Translations under genes and position numbers: made by a program
The notes under the pieces: model-generated
What the model was told of the DNA's origin: nothing
Database searches by the model: none
Seen by the model: only the letters and a program-made list of their open reading frames with translations
Source of the DNA: Bettongia penicillata ogilbyi
Taxonomy: Eukaryota; Chordata; Mammalia; Diprotodontia; Potoroidae
Direction: 5' to 3'
Assembly: GCA_023548195.1 (NCBI GenBank)
Contig: JAJHZJ010000252.1
Coordinates: forward strand, 124,001 to 188,000
Length of the DNA stretch: 64,000 bases
Shown: positions 10,396 to 21,040 of the stretch, piece by piece
Position numbering within the stretch: position 1 is the first letter of the stretch
How the letters are laid out: every line of letters begins with the position of its first letter

Positions 10396-10660
10396 CGCGC
10401 ATTCCATTGTGTTCATATACCATAATTTTTTCAGCCATTCTCCAACTAATGGGCACTCTCTTAGCTTCCAGCTTTGTCCTTACAAAGGAACTACTATAGA
10501 TGTGTGTGTGTGTGTGTGTTTTTTAATATGGGTCTTTTTTCTCTTTCTTTGATCTCTTTGGGTACAGTGACTTTTTAGGGCATAATTCCAAATTGCTTTC
10601 CTGAACATCAATACAAATTCATGACTCCACTGACAGTATATTAATGTGCCTGTTTCAAAA
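10396..10660 (-). mobile_element. L1 ORF2 3' fragment (antisense), with (TG)n
   Basis: Antisense L1: 'ttttttcagccattctcca', 'ctaatgggcactctcttag', then a (TG)n run at 10,500-10,519 and 'atgggtcttttttctctttc', 'tttgatctctttgggtaca', 'gggcataattccaaattgct'. These reverse the L1 ORF2 C-terminal coding sequence. The (TG)n expansion interrupts the frame. Confidence 0.8.
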
Positions 10661-10835
10661 CTTATCATGTATTTTAATTTCTTCTGAAAGAATTAAATAC
10701 TTCAATCAGATGCACAGAGACCAAAAAGAATTTTTTTCTTTTATTATTTCAAATTATTTTTAAATTATTTCCATCTTCTAAAAGAAACTGAAGTATTAGA
10801 TAAGTTTATGGCCATGGGAAGTTGTCAAGCATAAG

Positions 10836-11055
10836 AGTTCAACAAATATTTATTAAGGACTAATTATGTTCAAGGTACTGAGATAGGTGTTGACAACAGA
10901 AATATGAAACAAGACACAATCTCTGCCCTCAAGGAACTTGTCTCTTGTAATGTGCACTATGTAAAGATAAGTTTAAGGTAAAGTGTTAAGGGAACAGAAG
11001 AGGAAGACAGAAAAGGTGTCTGGGAAAATCTAAGGAGGGAAAGGAAGTTGGGAGT
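10836..11055 (-). mobile_element. L2 fragment
   Basis: Antisense L2 tail: 'gttcaacaaatatttattaa', 'ctgccctcaaggaacttgtc'. A second, separate L2 start follows at 11,056, so two L2 copies abut here. Confidence 0.75.
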
Positions 11056-12090
11056 AATCCACTGTGTCCATCACTATGGTTTATGCTGAGGATGCAAAAA
11101 GAGACAAAAGACACTGCCTGCCCTCGAGGAGTTTAGCATTCAATGGGGAGACAATATGAGAACAAATATATACAAAGCAAACTATGCATAGAATAAACAG
11201 GAAATAATCGACAGAGGGAAGACAATAGAATTAAGAGGTGTTGGGTTGTTGGGCTCGTCCATTGTTTTCGAAGAAAACCACACTTCAGAGAAATGATGAC
11301 ATGACTTACGCTTCACTTTGTCTTCAGTGAGGGAGGGTTGTGCAAGGTCACCAACCTCACTTTCTCCTCCTGAGCCATCTGGGTAAAGTGACAAGATATT
11401 CCAGGCCTTCCAAGAGGTATTGGGAAAGGCTTCCTGTAAAAGATATGATATTAGTTGGGACTTAAAGGAAGTCAGTAAGGTCACTAGTTGGATTAGAGAA
11501 GGGAGAGCATTGCAGGCATGGGAAATAGCCTGAGAAAATACACAAGGCAGCACCAGATCTGACCTTTAAAGGAAATGAAGGATTTTGACAGTCAGATGAG
11601 GATTACGTTCATTCTGGATAGAGGAAATAGCCAGAGACATCTAATGGATAAGAGATGACAGATTAACATCAGAGAAAAACTAAGTCTAATTTGGGTAGGA
11701 CATAGACTGTACAGAGTGGATGAAAACTAGAATGGAAAATTTGATCCAGATTATACAGGGATTTACATGGTCAGTTGGAGAGTTTATATTAATCAATAAA
11801 GGATTTTGAACAGGGGAATGACATAGTCAGACCTGTATTTTATAAAGGTTATTTTTGTAGGTGACTGAAGAGTGGATTGGAGAGGAGAAATATTGTACAG
11901 AGAAACTAGACTGTTATAACAAATACGTGAGATGTGGCAACTACACCCTGAACTAGGGTACTGGCAACATGAGCAGGGAAGAGGAAACAGAGGTAACAGA
12001 TATACAGAGACACACTCAATAGGATTTAGAAATTTATAGGATGACATGAGCTGAGGAAGAAGGAAGAGTCAAAGATGACTTTAAATTTTC
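11056..12090 (-). mobile_element. long L2 fragment, split by a SINE
   Basis: Antisense L2 of about 1 kb with landmarks in order: 'ctgcctgccctcgaggagtt', 'gaaataatcgacagaggg', (SINE at 11,246-11,411), 'tgggaaaggcttcctgtaa', 'gggacttaaaggaagtcagt', 'gggagagcattgcaggcatg', 'ttttgaacaggggaatgaca', 'tagtcagacctgtattttat', 'tgaagagtggattggagagg'. It covers the L2 3' region only. The open frame at 11,182-11,553 is a by-product. Confidence 0.85.
11246..11411 (-). mobile_element. RTE-derived SINE 3' module nested in L2
   Basis: A 5'-truncated element carrying only the RTE-like 3' part: 'ccattgttttcgaagaaaac', 'gaaatgatgacatgactta', 'gtgagggagggttgtgcaag', 'tcaccaacctcactttctcc'. Target duplications 'aagaggtgttggg' (11,233-11,245) and 'aagaggtattggg' (11,412-11,424) differ by one base. 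L2 sequence continues on both sides. Confidence 0.85.
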
Positions 12091-13079
12091 AAGAATGCAT
12101 GTAATCTGAGTTGATTTTCCACCCCCAGATTATATCCACCTGATTAGTTTGAGGCTTGTTATTAAAACAGATCAACATCATAACAAGGTCATGTATAACC
12201 AAGGGCCACATAGCCATAGATTACATCCTAAACCCCAGCTAGTCACCTCACAAGCAAAGGGCACTCTGTGACTCACCAGCATCCCTTGAAATATTGTTGA
12301 AAATTCATGTTTTTGAGTCTTCCAGAAGTGCGAACATCTCAGTGAGAATGTTGTAAAGTTATCAACGTTCACTTTGGGAGAGTGGAAAGTCCCCTACACA
12401 TAGTAGTTACTTAAATAATTAATATTTGTTGGTTAGAAAAGAAAAGTTGATTATAAGATTCTGAGCACAAAAATAAAGTAATAGTAACTCTAAGCAGGGG
12501 AAATGAGAAGTCAGTGAATATGAAAAGAGGACTGCCCTAATCCAAACTGAAAATCAAAACGGTTTTGAACAGACTAAATAAAGCTCTTTACAAGAAAGAA
12601 CTAGTGGCTTAGTACTTATCATCAAAAGACTAAAAGGAAAGAAAAGTAACCACTCCCTGATGCTTTGGAGATCCTTCTGCTGACTTTTTAACATGACCAT
12701 ATCTCCTTCCCAACAGCCACTGTTCCAAACTTTTTTCTCTTTCTTCAACACCTCACCCTTCTGTCCAATACACATTATTTGGAGGGGGAGGAGGGAGGGT
12801 AGAACATTAGATACTTAGCTTCTTGCTTCATTAAAAAAAATTAAACTATCTGGTGTGAACTTCTATTCTCCTCCGTTCCTCAGATTTCTCAGTATTATCA
12901 CCCACATGCTCTCTTTTCTGGTTCTAGAAGAAGAAATACTTTTCTTCCTCACTAGGACCATCCTATCTCATTCTTTCTTCCTACCTCCAGCAGACATGGT
13001 CTTGCCATCATCTCCTTTCTCCAATGCATTTTCATAAATCACAGAAGTTCAGAGTCAGAAAGAATTTCAGAACCTAAGT
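12091..13079. other. mostly unassigned; short L2-like pieces
   Basis: 12,391-12,435 resembles an L2 3' terminus (plus strand). 12,690-13,020 is pyrimidine-rich and vaguely like sense L2 ORF sequence, but I would not insist on it. The rest is unrecognised and non-coding. Confidence 0.4.
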
Positions 13080-13175
13080 AAATCAATCAGGAAACATTTA
13101 TTAAGTTCCTACAACATGCTAGGCACTCTGCTAAGCTCTGGGGATACAAAAAAAAAGACAAAAGATAGTCCAACA
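13080..13175 (-). mobile_element. L2 3' terminus
   Basis: Antisense L2 end: 'ggaaacatttattaagttcc', 'atgctaggcactctgctaag', 'ctctggggatacaaaaa'. Confidence 0.8.
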
Positions 13176-13284
13176 CTGTACTAATTATGAGTAAAAATTC
13201 CTACCATGACATACCCAACAAGTATGGATGATGCGTATCATCCAAGGGTGAGTCTGGATAAGTTCAGAGAGTCTAATTACTCAA

Positions 13285-13512
13285 AAGAGTGCAATGAATT
13301 GAGTGCCAGGCCTGGAATCAGGAAGACTCATCTTCCTGAGTTCAAATCGGGCCTCAGAAGCTTACTAGCTGTTCTGACCCTGGGCAAGTCACTTACTCTT
13401 TTGTCTCAGTTTCCTCATCTGTAAATAGCAAACCGCTCCAGTATCTTTGCCAAAGATGGGGTGGATTGAAGGGGTCACGATGAGTCAGACATCACTGAAA
13501 TGGCTGGACAAA
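13285..13512 (+). mobile_element. MAR1-type CORE-SINE
   Basis: Sense SINE: 'gtgccaggcctggaatcagg', 'cttcctgagttcaaatcggg', 'ctgggcaagtcacttactct', 'ctcagtttcctcatctgta', and the RTE/BovB-like tail 'ccgctccagtatctttgcca', 'gtcacgatgagtcagacat'. The tRNA head is degraded. Confidence 0.85.
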
Positions 13513-13683
13513 AAAATCACCCAAAGGTTGAATACCAGGTGAACTTTGACCTTTTCTTTGAGATGGGGACAGTGGAAGGGGAAGCGCAGCAACTTACGAA
13601 ATCACCCACTGAGACGTGGAAGGGTTATGATGGCAGGAATGGAGTAGCCACATGAACGAACAGGTCTTGTGGAGTATTAAAAT

Positions 13684-13726
13684 TAAATGATGATGATGAT
13701 GATGATGATGATGGTGATGATGATAA
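13684..13726. repeat. (GAT)n microsatellite
   Basis: About twelve tandem TGA/GAT units with one G interruption ('gatggtgat'). Confidence 0.95.
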
Positions 13727-14664
13727 ATAGCAATTTTACATTGGTCTTTCAGAGTTTATCTCCTTTAATTCCTACCACATCCTTATTAGGTAAATGATTC
13801 CTCTTCCCATAAGGTGAATGGATTTCTTGCCTTGGTGGCAGGGGAGTCCGCTGAAAAGTCATTCACAGCAAGAAAAGGAGCCCATGTCTCCCCTTCTATG
13901 CTTAGGAGAACAAGGTCACATTCGTGTTCTGGACTCTGCAATTACGCTGTGGTACATTCAGTACAACTAAGTCATTATACGTCTTAGTGACAGTTCATGT
14001 GGTGGTAACCAATGCAGCAGAACTCACAATGGGATTATGTTGACAGATGGCCCAGAGACCTGCTCACATACTAGCATATCATTATTTAAACTTCAGTTCT
14101 GAGGTCATTAGGTAAACAGTGATTGAAATGAAAGGATTTCACCTGAAGCCTTCAAGAAGGAAGGGAAAGAGTCTCTCAGAATTAGTAACTGTTCAGGAAA
14201 TGAATAACCTCAAGAAAAGAAATCCGCCAAAGGGCTACTTCTCACTTGGCTGAGTATATTAGGAGTCTGTCTTACCTCTAACCTACTATTCCTGGAAAGT
14301 TGCTTCTATATAGGATTATAGTTGTTCTTCCTCTATGGCCTGGTCCCATAGATTTTACTGTGTTATAATTCAGATCAGAAATTTAATATCTCAATTTTCT
14401 ATACCTTTCTACAACAACAAGCTCAAAAGAAATGAGGGGAAATTATCACAAAGAGAAAAGAAAATAAGAAAAGAGAGAGGAGATGTTGCTAGATTTTATA
14501 AATGTGTACATATCTAACTCATCTGTGAACAGAGAACTCCACTATGTAACTCATGGGATTAAATTGTTTCCAATGGAGGTTTTCTTTCGCTCCTCCCATT
14601 TCTTTCCTTCTTGAGCTGCAAGTATAGTTTTTGATTGCTGTTGATTTATTTTACCAATTTAACT
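13727..14664. other. unassigned; degraded MIR tail at the start
   Basis: 13,730-13,815 resembles an antisense MIR/L2-type tail ('gcaattttacattggtcttt', 'tcctttaattcctaccacat'). The remainder, to 14,664, is unrecognised and non-coding. Confidence 0.45.
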
Positions 14665-14665
14665 C

Positions 14666-14875
14666 TTTTTGGGGTGTAGAGTGCTAAAGTCAGGAAGACC
14701 TGAGTTCAAATACAGCCTCAGATACTTATCTATGTGACCGAAGGCAAATCACTTAACCTCTGTTTGCCTCAGCATTCTCAACAGTGAAGTAAGGATAATA
14801 AGAGCACCGACCTCTCAGGGCTGTTTTGAGGATGATATGAGATAGTATTTGGAAAGTGCTCTGCATACTTTAATG
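14666..14875 (+). mobile_element. THER-type CORE-SINE, 5' part
   Basis: Sense CORE-SINE: 'aagtcaggaagacctgagtt', 'caaatcacttaacctctgtt', 'cctcagcattctcaacagtg', 'agggctgttttgaggatga', with the L2-type tail beginning 'ggaaagtgctctgcatactt'. The tail is cut at 14,875 by a solo LTR and appears to resume at 15,323. Confidence 0.82.
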
Positions 14876-15322
14876 TGTTGTGCTTTGGAGTACTGGGAAA
14901 TCCAAAATTCAAGGGTACAAGGGGTCTGCCTTGAAAGAATTCAACCACTCAAGCCTTCTTTTAGTCGGAGTAGTGAAGTTTTATTGTAACACTGGCTAGG
15001 TGGGCAAGATTCCTAGTAAATCTGCAACATGACAGGGGTAAAATTGGTACTTGTGTACAAGACTAAAAAGATCTGGATGGAATTAAAATGTGACAAGTAG
15101 AATGGGGTGGGCCAGGTGGAGACAATGAAAGGAGTTAAGTAGTCCAGGCTGGGTCATAGGAAAATGAAAGGACAGTTAAAATGATTATTGAGTCTCTAGC
15201 TAGACTGGGATGAACCAATGCTTCAGGTAAAACGCCAGCAACCTGAGCTGCTGAAATGTGTGGGAAAGTTTAGGGGCTGGTTTTTTTTTTCTTTTAAGGG
15301 CCTGACTCCCAATTCCCCAACA
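14876..15322 (-). mobile_element. solo LTR of an endogenous retrovirus (447 bp)
   Basis: On the minus strand the element starts TGTTGGGGAATT and ends with ACAACA, so it has canonical TG...CA ends. It is flanked by the 4-bp duplication 'aatg' (14,872-14,875 and 15,323-15,326). A poly(A) signal AATAAA reads on the minus strand at 14,980-14,985, about 100 bp before the end, as expected for the R/U5 border. No internal retroviral sequence adjoins, so this is the product of LTR-LTR recombination. It is inserted into a CORE-SINE tail. Superfamily is not assigned. Confidence 0.8.
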
Positions 15323-15655
15323 AATGCCCTATATTTGCAAGCTATTGAGGGTATCAAGGTTTTCTGATGTATTTTTGTTTTTGAGAATCCATCCTATATA
15401 TTTCTTTTTTTTGTTGCCTTTTATCAGATGATTTGGTTTTCAAGTTTTCTACTCTACAAACCAACTTTTCCAGTGTCTTTCTACAAGTGTTCAGTAGTTT
15501 TTTCAAACCAATTCTGCACTAGCAGTATTTGATGACAACCCTTTCAACTATTCCTAAATACTTCACCTTTCTTCCTAACATCCTTATTATTAGTGCAGTC
15601 ACTACATATATAATTATGTTTGGCTCTTTAATATTTTATATCTCTGTAAAATATT
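15323..15655. other. SINE tail remnant plus unassigned sequence
   Basis: The first about 25 bases ('aatgccctatatttgcaagc') fit the end of the interrupted CORE-SINE. The rest is AT-rich and unrecognised, possibly the outer part of the unknown repeat that hosts the next LTR. Confidence 0.45.
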
Positions 15656-15702
15656 ATTAGAGAATATGTCTGTTCATGATCATAATGGCAGATACCAGCT
15701 TT
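15656..15702 (-). repeat. unknown interspersed repeat, segment interrupted by LTR
   Basis: 'aatatgtctgttcatgatca' and 'gcagataccagcttt' match a second copy at 57,418-57,463 ('aatatgtttgttcatgac', 'gcagattgtagcttt'). In that copy the sequence runs straight on into what here lies after 16,152, so the LTR at 15,703 is an insertion. Confidence 0.6.
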
Positions 15703-16152
15703 TGTAATGCCAATGCAATACCCATAGCAACCACTATGAGTATGCATGCATATTTCCAGGGTAAATTCACAAAATATAAATAACTCTCTTCTTCAAAGGC
15801 AAAACCAAAATATTTATTCAAACACCAGAAAGCCAATTCCACCATGGTAACATCACCAATCCAGGGAGCACTGACATCCCCAAGTCTTCCCTCCTTTAGG
15901 CCTCCCCAGAAACAAGCTCCCCTAGGCAAAATTCCTCCCTCTCTCACTCATGCTAGCTGCTCTGTCTCAGCTCAGCCTCACTCTCACTTCCTGCTCCACC
16001 CTTCCAGTTCCACCAGTTCGGCAAGCTTCTCCCACCATGCCATGTGACTCAGGCTGCATGTGACTCAGATTGTGGGCTGGGACAAAGCTCAAAGCAGGTT
16101 GCTTGGGCCTATTAAGCGGCAGGGAAGATCTTCAAATTCCCTTCACTTTACA
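15703..16152 (-). mobile_element. solo LTR of an endogenous retrovirus (450 bp)
   Basis: TG...CA ends (minus strand TGTAAAGTGAAG ... GGCATTACA) with a 5-bp target duplication 'gcttt' at 15,698-15,702 and 16,153-16,157. A minus-strand AATAAA lies at about 15,811-15,816, leaving roughly 110 bp of R/U5. The uninterrupted paralogue of the host repeat at 57,418 confirms an empty site. Its sequence is unrelated to the LTR 380 bp upstream, so two different families inserted here in the same orientation. Overlapping open frames on both strands are incidental. Confidence 0.82.
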
Positions 16153-16370
16153 GCTTTTTAAAATTTTTCTCTTCTGGTGTCTTTGTTTTTTTGGATTTCT
16201 ACTGTCAAACTCAAAAAGGGGTTTTAAAAATTCCAATCTAAGCATGCCTATCTCCTCTTCAAAACCATTCAAGCCCCTGGCAGAGTTAATAGGTGTGGCT
16301 TTTCCATAGTTGCTTGCAATAAAGTGATTAGCTTCTATTATATTAGCTACTATTAGCACTGGTCTCAGAG
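16153..16370 (-). repeat. unknown interspersed repeat, copy 1
   Basis: Shares with 57,455-57,860 the series 'agctttttaaaa', 'catcaaactcaaaaa'/'gtcaaactcaaaaagg', 'ttcaaaa', 'gcctatctcctctt'. On the minus strand both copies can be read as a peptide containing an 'EEEIGML'-like and a 'LFEFD'-like segment, suggesting an old coding element. I do not recognise the family; no transposase or polymerase motif is visible. Confidence 0.55.
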
Positions 16371-16779
16371 GCCTGTTCTCCTACCTATACTACTAATGTT
16401 ATTCCTACCATAATATCAAGACATTTGTAGTACTTTCTGATTACCAAAAGTGATTACAAGGCTTCTTTTCTTTGGTATCCAGCTCAGCTATATTGCTGAA
16501 AGACAAAGTTAGAAGGGATTAGAAGCTAATTATTGAAGATTACAATATATGGATGAGTTTATATATGGGCATGTTTGTGCATATAGGTATATCTCCAAAT
16601 ATGTGAATATGTAAGGCTGCATTCCAAAATAAGAATCCACTTATCCTTTTGTCCAATTTCTTCACAAACTCACTCTTTGAAGATATCTAAAAATAACTTA
16701 GAAGAAATAGAAAAATAATTAAAACTGAATGAAAATAGTTTTAACAAATCACTTCTCAGATCCAAATCATGTTGGATTT
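16371..16779. other. unassigned stretch
   Basis: AT-rich, with no recognised repeat or exon. Confidence 0.5.
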
Positions 16780-17230
16780 TAATTTAATTCAATAATCATT
16801 TACTAAGTATCCATTTTATGTGTAAAACATTGCTTTCAAAGACAAAAAAATAACACAAACTCAGCTCTCAAGACGCTTTACAATCAAAAAAACTCTGAAC
16901 AAGGTAAAAAGTGATAAGTACAAATATGTTCAGGAAAATAACTAGGGAAAATTTCAGAATATAGAGTGCAATCAGTTAAGGATGCTCAGGGAAAACCATG
17001 GAGAAGATGGCATCACAGCCAGAATTAGAATGAAGGGAGGAATTTTAATAAGCAAAGATGAAAGAGATGGTATACTTCTAGGACTAGGAAATGACTTGAA
17101 AAGAAAAGGAAAAAGGGAATATGAAATGCTGAATAATCTGTTTTATGTACTGAGAAGAGTGAATGGAAATACAAGTAGATGGAATTGGGAGCTTGAAGAG
17201 AGAAGGTTCAGTTAAGGTTAGATGATGTAA
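16780..17230 (-). mobile_element. diverged L2 fragment
   Basis: Antisense L2-like series: 'ttcaataatcatttactaag', 'cagctctcaagacgcttta', 'gaaaaccatggagaagatgg', 'gagcttgaagagagaaggtt'. The order is consistent with L2 copies at 47,985 and 62,235, but divergence is high. Confidence 0.5.
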
Positions 17231-18281
17231 GTTTGTAAGGAACTCCCCCAGGACTCAGATTTAACTTTATACATACTGTTTGGTTATCTGAACTTCCCTG
17301 GCAGCCTCTTGTTCTGCCCCAGGTTACAAGAAATGCTCAAAAGGGTTGAAAGCAGAAGCTTCTAGACTGCAGATTGTTTGGAACTGGAATGGAGAGAAAC
17401 AAACACACTGATATTATCCAAAAGGTAGAATAGAGAAGAGTTGGAGAAGACAACACAAATACCAGCTGCAATAGAACAAAGTTATGAAGGGATTCAGAAA
17501 AAGCAAGCCAAGTCTTACACACCTAAATAGCCTGAGGGAAGCTCTAAGGAAGGGAGGAGGTAAAGGAAGAGTCTAGAATTTTGAGCAAGAAGAAATGAAT
17601 TCAAATCCAACTTTACTATTTAGTACCTGTGGTCTTCCTTGTATGAATCATTAACCTCTCTATGCCTTGATTTCCTCCTATGACAAATGAGGAGATTAGA
17701 TTAAATAAACATCTAAGATCAAAATCTAGATTTGCAATAATGGTCCTGAGTAATAGAGAAAAGATTAAATTACATTAGTTTAACTATTTGTAAAGTCATG
17801 GAAGTGCATAATACATTTTCTAAATTTACATAAAAATGACTTCAAAAAAATTTTAATGTCACTGCTTAAAGTATTAAGCTTCAGTTTATCTGCAAAATTC
17901 ACTTATCTAGCATATTTTATTACATGCTAGTGACAGGTAAATGAGGTATTACTTCAAAAAGAATATTAGGATTATTCATTGTTCCATATAATCTTTTGTA
18001 ATCTTTTTTTTGTCTAAGTATAATCTCTTTCCCCCTTCCACTCCACTGGATAAGCAGGAAATTAACTCAGAGATGACTCTTTCCCTTTCTTATTTTCTCT
18101 CCATACAGAAGGAGACAAGGGAGTAAGTACTTGGCTTCCTCATCCATAATGAAGAGGCATTGGAAAGTAGTCAGTCACAAGTAACTTTAGTAACCTCTCT
18201 TCAGGTATTCTGATAACAGGAAGAGTGGACTAAGGGATACAATGGTCAGAAGCAAGACAGACTTTTGAGGATGGGCAGGGT

Positions 18282-18286
<5 letters not shown>
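17231..18286. other. unassigned; degraded MIR at 17,590-17,770
   Basis: A sense MIR-like stretch occurs at 17,590-17,770 ('gaattcaaatccaacttta', 'attaacctctctatgcctt', 'gatttcctcctatgacaaat'). Otherwise nothing is recognised. Confidence 0.45.
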
Positions 18287-18343
<57 letters not shown>

Positions 18344-18366
18344 AGAGAGAGAGGGGGAGAGAGAGG
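18287..18366. repeat. (GA)n microsatellite
   Basis: Pure GA dinucleotides for about 50 bp, then GGGA-interrupted GA. It generates spurious Arg-Glu and Ser-Leu frames on the two strands. It abuts the L1 fragment at its 5' side. Confidence 0.97.
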
Positions 18367-18369
18367 AAA

Positions 18370-19495
18370 GTAGGATGGACAGAAACACAGTAATAACTGT
18401 GAATGTGAATGGGATGAACTCACTCATAAAACAGAAGCAGACAGCAGAATGGATTAAAAATCAGAATCCAACAATATGTTGTTTATAAGAAACATACGTG
18501 AAACAGACAGAGTAAAAATAAAGGGCTGGAGCAGAATTTGTTATGCTTTAGCTGAGGTAAAAAAGGAAAAAAAAAAAGCAGAGGTAGCAATCATGATTCC
18601 CAGACAAAGCCAAAGCAAAAATAGACCTCATTAAAAGAGATTAGCGGAGAAACTACATTTTGTTACAAGGTATTATAGACAATGAATTAATATCAATACT
18701 AAACATTTATGTACCAAATGGCATAGCATTCAAATTCTTTAAGGAAAGGTTAAATAAGTTACAAGAAGAAGTTGATAGTCAAACTATATTTATGGAGAAC
18801 CTCAACTTTCTCTTCTGAGAACTAGATACATTAACCAAAAAGCAAAAAAGAAAGAAATTAGGGAAATCAGTAGAATTTTTGAAAAATTAGAAAGATAAAA
18901 CTTCTGGTGAATACTGAATGTGAATAGAAAGGAGTATACCTTTTTCTCAGCTATACATGGCATCCTCACAAAAATTGACCCTATATTGGGGTATTAACAC
19001 TTTTAACAAAATCTGCAGAAATATAACATTTTTGGACCATAATGAATAAAATTATATTCAGTAGAGCTGTGAAAACATGGATTAAAACTTAATTGAAAAC
19101 TACATGATCTAATCCTAAAGAATGAGTGGGTCAAACAACAAATAATAATAGAAACAATCAACAATTTCATTAAAGAGGATAAAAACACTGAGATAATATA
19201 TTAAAATTTATGGGATGCAGTCAAAACTGAATATAGAGAAAAATTCATACCTCTAAACACATATATTAATAAAATACAGTTCAAAGAACTAGGCATGCAA
19301 CTAAAATAACTAGAAAAAGAACAAATTAAACATCCCTAATTAAACATGAAAATAGAAATCCTAAAAACAAAAGAAATATTAATAAAATGGAAAGTAAGAA
19401 AATTATTGAACTAAAAGCAGGAGCTGTTTTTATGTGGAGGGGAGGGGAAACTACAAAATAGATGAGCCATTGGCTAATTTGATTTAAAAAAAACC
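18370..19495 (+). pseudogene. L1 ORF2 endonuclease-domain fragment
   Basis: Dead copy of the N-terminal part of L1 ORF2, the apurinic-like endonuclease that nicks target DNA. The start 'NVNGMNSLIKQKQTAEWI' (18,401-18,454) matches the family's first strand, with its conserved Asn. The catalytic-Glu block follows, with a stop just before the Glu ('CCL' stop 'ETY', near 18,475-18,500). The Asp-x-Asn strand near 18,795 has lost its Asp. A 'LDHN' block near 19,035 keeps the Asp-His pair. Several stops and frameshifts follow. The fragment ends before the reverse transcriptase, so it cannot be functional. Confidence 0.85.
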
Positions 19496-20734
19496 CTAAA
19501 TGCTTTTCTTTTTCTCAGATTTGTCTAGCTATGAGAAAGGAACATTAAAGTATCCTACTAGTATTATGTTGCTATCTCTATTTGTAGTTCACTTAATAAT
19601 TGTTTATAAATTTGATGACATTTGGCACATATTTAAATGTTATTTTTGCTTCACTTAAACATAATGTAATTTTCTCGATTATCTCTCTTGATATTAAGGG
19701 GTGGTTTGGTTGGTTTGGTTTTTTGTGCTTTTGTTTCGTCTGATAGCAACTTTTCTTTGAGTCGTTTCATGTATGGTGAGTTTTATTCTTGACTCTCATC
19801 TTTATTCTATTTATGTCTTTGCTTTTTAGATGTGCTCCTTGAAAGCAACAGACTTTAGAGAGGCTATTATCATTATTGTTCATTTTGCCATTCTTCTGTT
19901 TTATTGGATTGTTTAGTTTTTGAGGAGAATACCACAGCACTTTGTATTTATTTAACCAATGCCAAAGTTTCTTTGGCTAATTGAAAATCTCCCTGCCATA
20001 ACCAGTATTTTTATGAATTTTATAGTTTTCAGGAAAAAAGGTAAAATTCTAAAGAAAGATTTTTTTCATTCGGATGAGGCTGAAAGAACTTTATAGTGAC
20101 ATACTGTCAAAGTATCAGTTCAGAGAATAAAAAGAGTTAGTGCTATGCTGCATAAATCCACTGACATTTAAAGTTAAAAAATAAGTTTATAGTTTCTTCC
20201 ATTTGTGTTTGCTTTTTAAAAAAAATCCTTTCGACTTTTAAGTCATTTTTTTAACTTAAATATTACATTTTTTTGATAAGTTGCTTTTAGAGAACCATAT
20301 ATTCACAAGCTTTCTTCCCCAATTTAACTTCATCTCTTATTTTCCAAGTTTGGAGGTTTCACTTTAATTATTTATTTCTTTTCCCTTCTTTTATGTAATT
20401 TAGTTTTTTTTCCCTCTTCTTCCTCTACTTTTCCCCCTTCAGTAAATTCAAATTATATGCATACACACACACAAACACACAAACACACTTTTGTTTTGTG
20501 TATTAGATGTGTTTTATGCATCTTTTTCTAAAAAAAAAATTGTTTTTGCTTTTCTCTCTACATTAACTCTCTTCCATTCAGGAATATTCTAAAATTTTAT
20601 TTCTGATTCACATTCTATGTCCAGAAGTGTTCTTTTTAATACCTTAATAGTCCTGCATTTTTTTTAAGCTCATAAATTAGTCTTTCCCTTTCTTTCAATC
20701 TTTTAAAAAAAATAACCTTTGAGAATGGAATAAT
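19496..20734 (-). mobile_element. probable antisense LINE (old L1-like), outer part
   Basis: Pyrimidine/T-rich sequence whose phrasing ('gtattatgttgctatctcta', 'aattgtttataaatttgatg', 'tttagatgtgctccttgaaa') parallels antisense 5' or untranslated regions of old mammalian L1s. No frame survives. A short CA-rich tract lies at 20,460-20,490. Assignment is tentative. Confidence 0.4.
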
Positions 20735-21040
20735 TTCCATCTCTAGAAAAAGAACTGATAAAGTATGAATGTAGATTGAAGAATACTTTTAAATTTTTTA
20801 AAATTTTTTTGGGCTTTTTTTGGGGGAATCTGTGCTTTCTTTCACAACATGACTAATATGAAATATTTCACATGACTGCACATACGTAACATATATCAAG
20901 TTGAGTTCTCTTCTCAATGAGGGGAGAGGAGAAGGAGAAAAGAAGGGAGAGAATTTCAAACTTATTTTTTTCAAAAAAATGAATGTTAAAAATTATTTTT
21001 ACATATTTTGGAGAAAATAAAATATTAATTTTTTTAAAGA
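20735..21040 (+). mobile_element. L1 3' UTR and tail
   Basis: Clear L1 end: 'ctagaaaaagaactgataaa', 'gaatgtagattgaagaata', 'gtgctttctttcacaacatg', 'actaatatgaaatatttcac', 'gcacatacgtaac', 'gagagaatttcaaactta', 'aatgaatgttaaaaattatt', then 'gaaaataaaatattaa' as the poly(A)-signal-containing terminus. 5'-truncated to the UTR; no coding sequence. Confidence 0.88.

Noticed and set aside
11182..11553. 123-residue minus-strand frame
   Set aside because: Formed by L2 plus the nested RTE-tailed SINE.
18187..18488. Ser-Leu and Arg-Glu repeat proteins
   Set aside because: Artefacts of the (GA)n microsatellite; the plus-strand one merely runs into the L1 endonuclease fragment.
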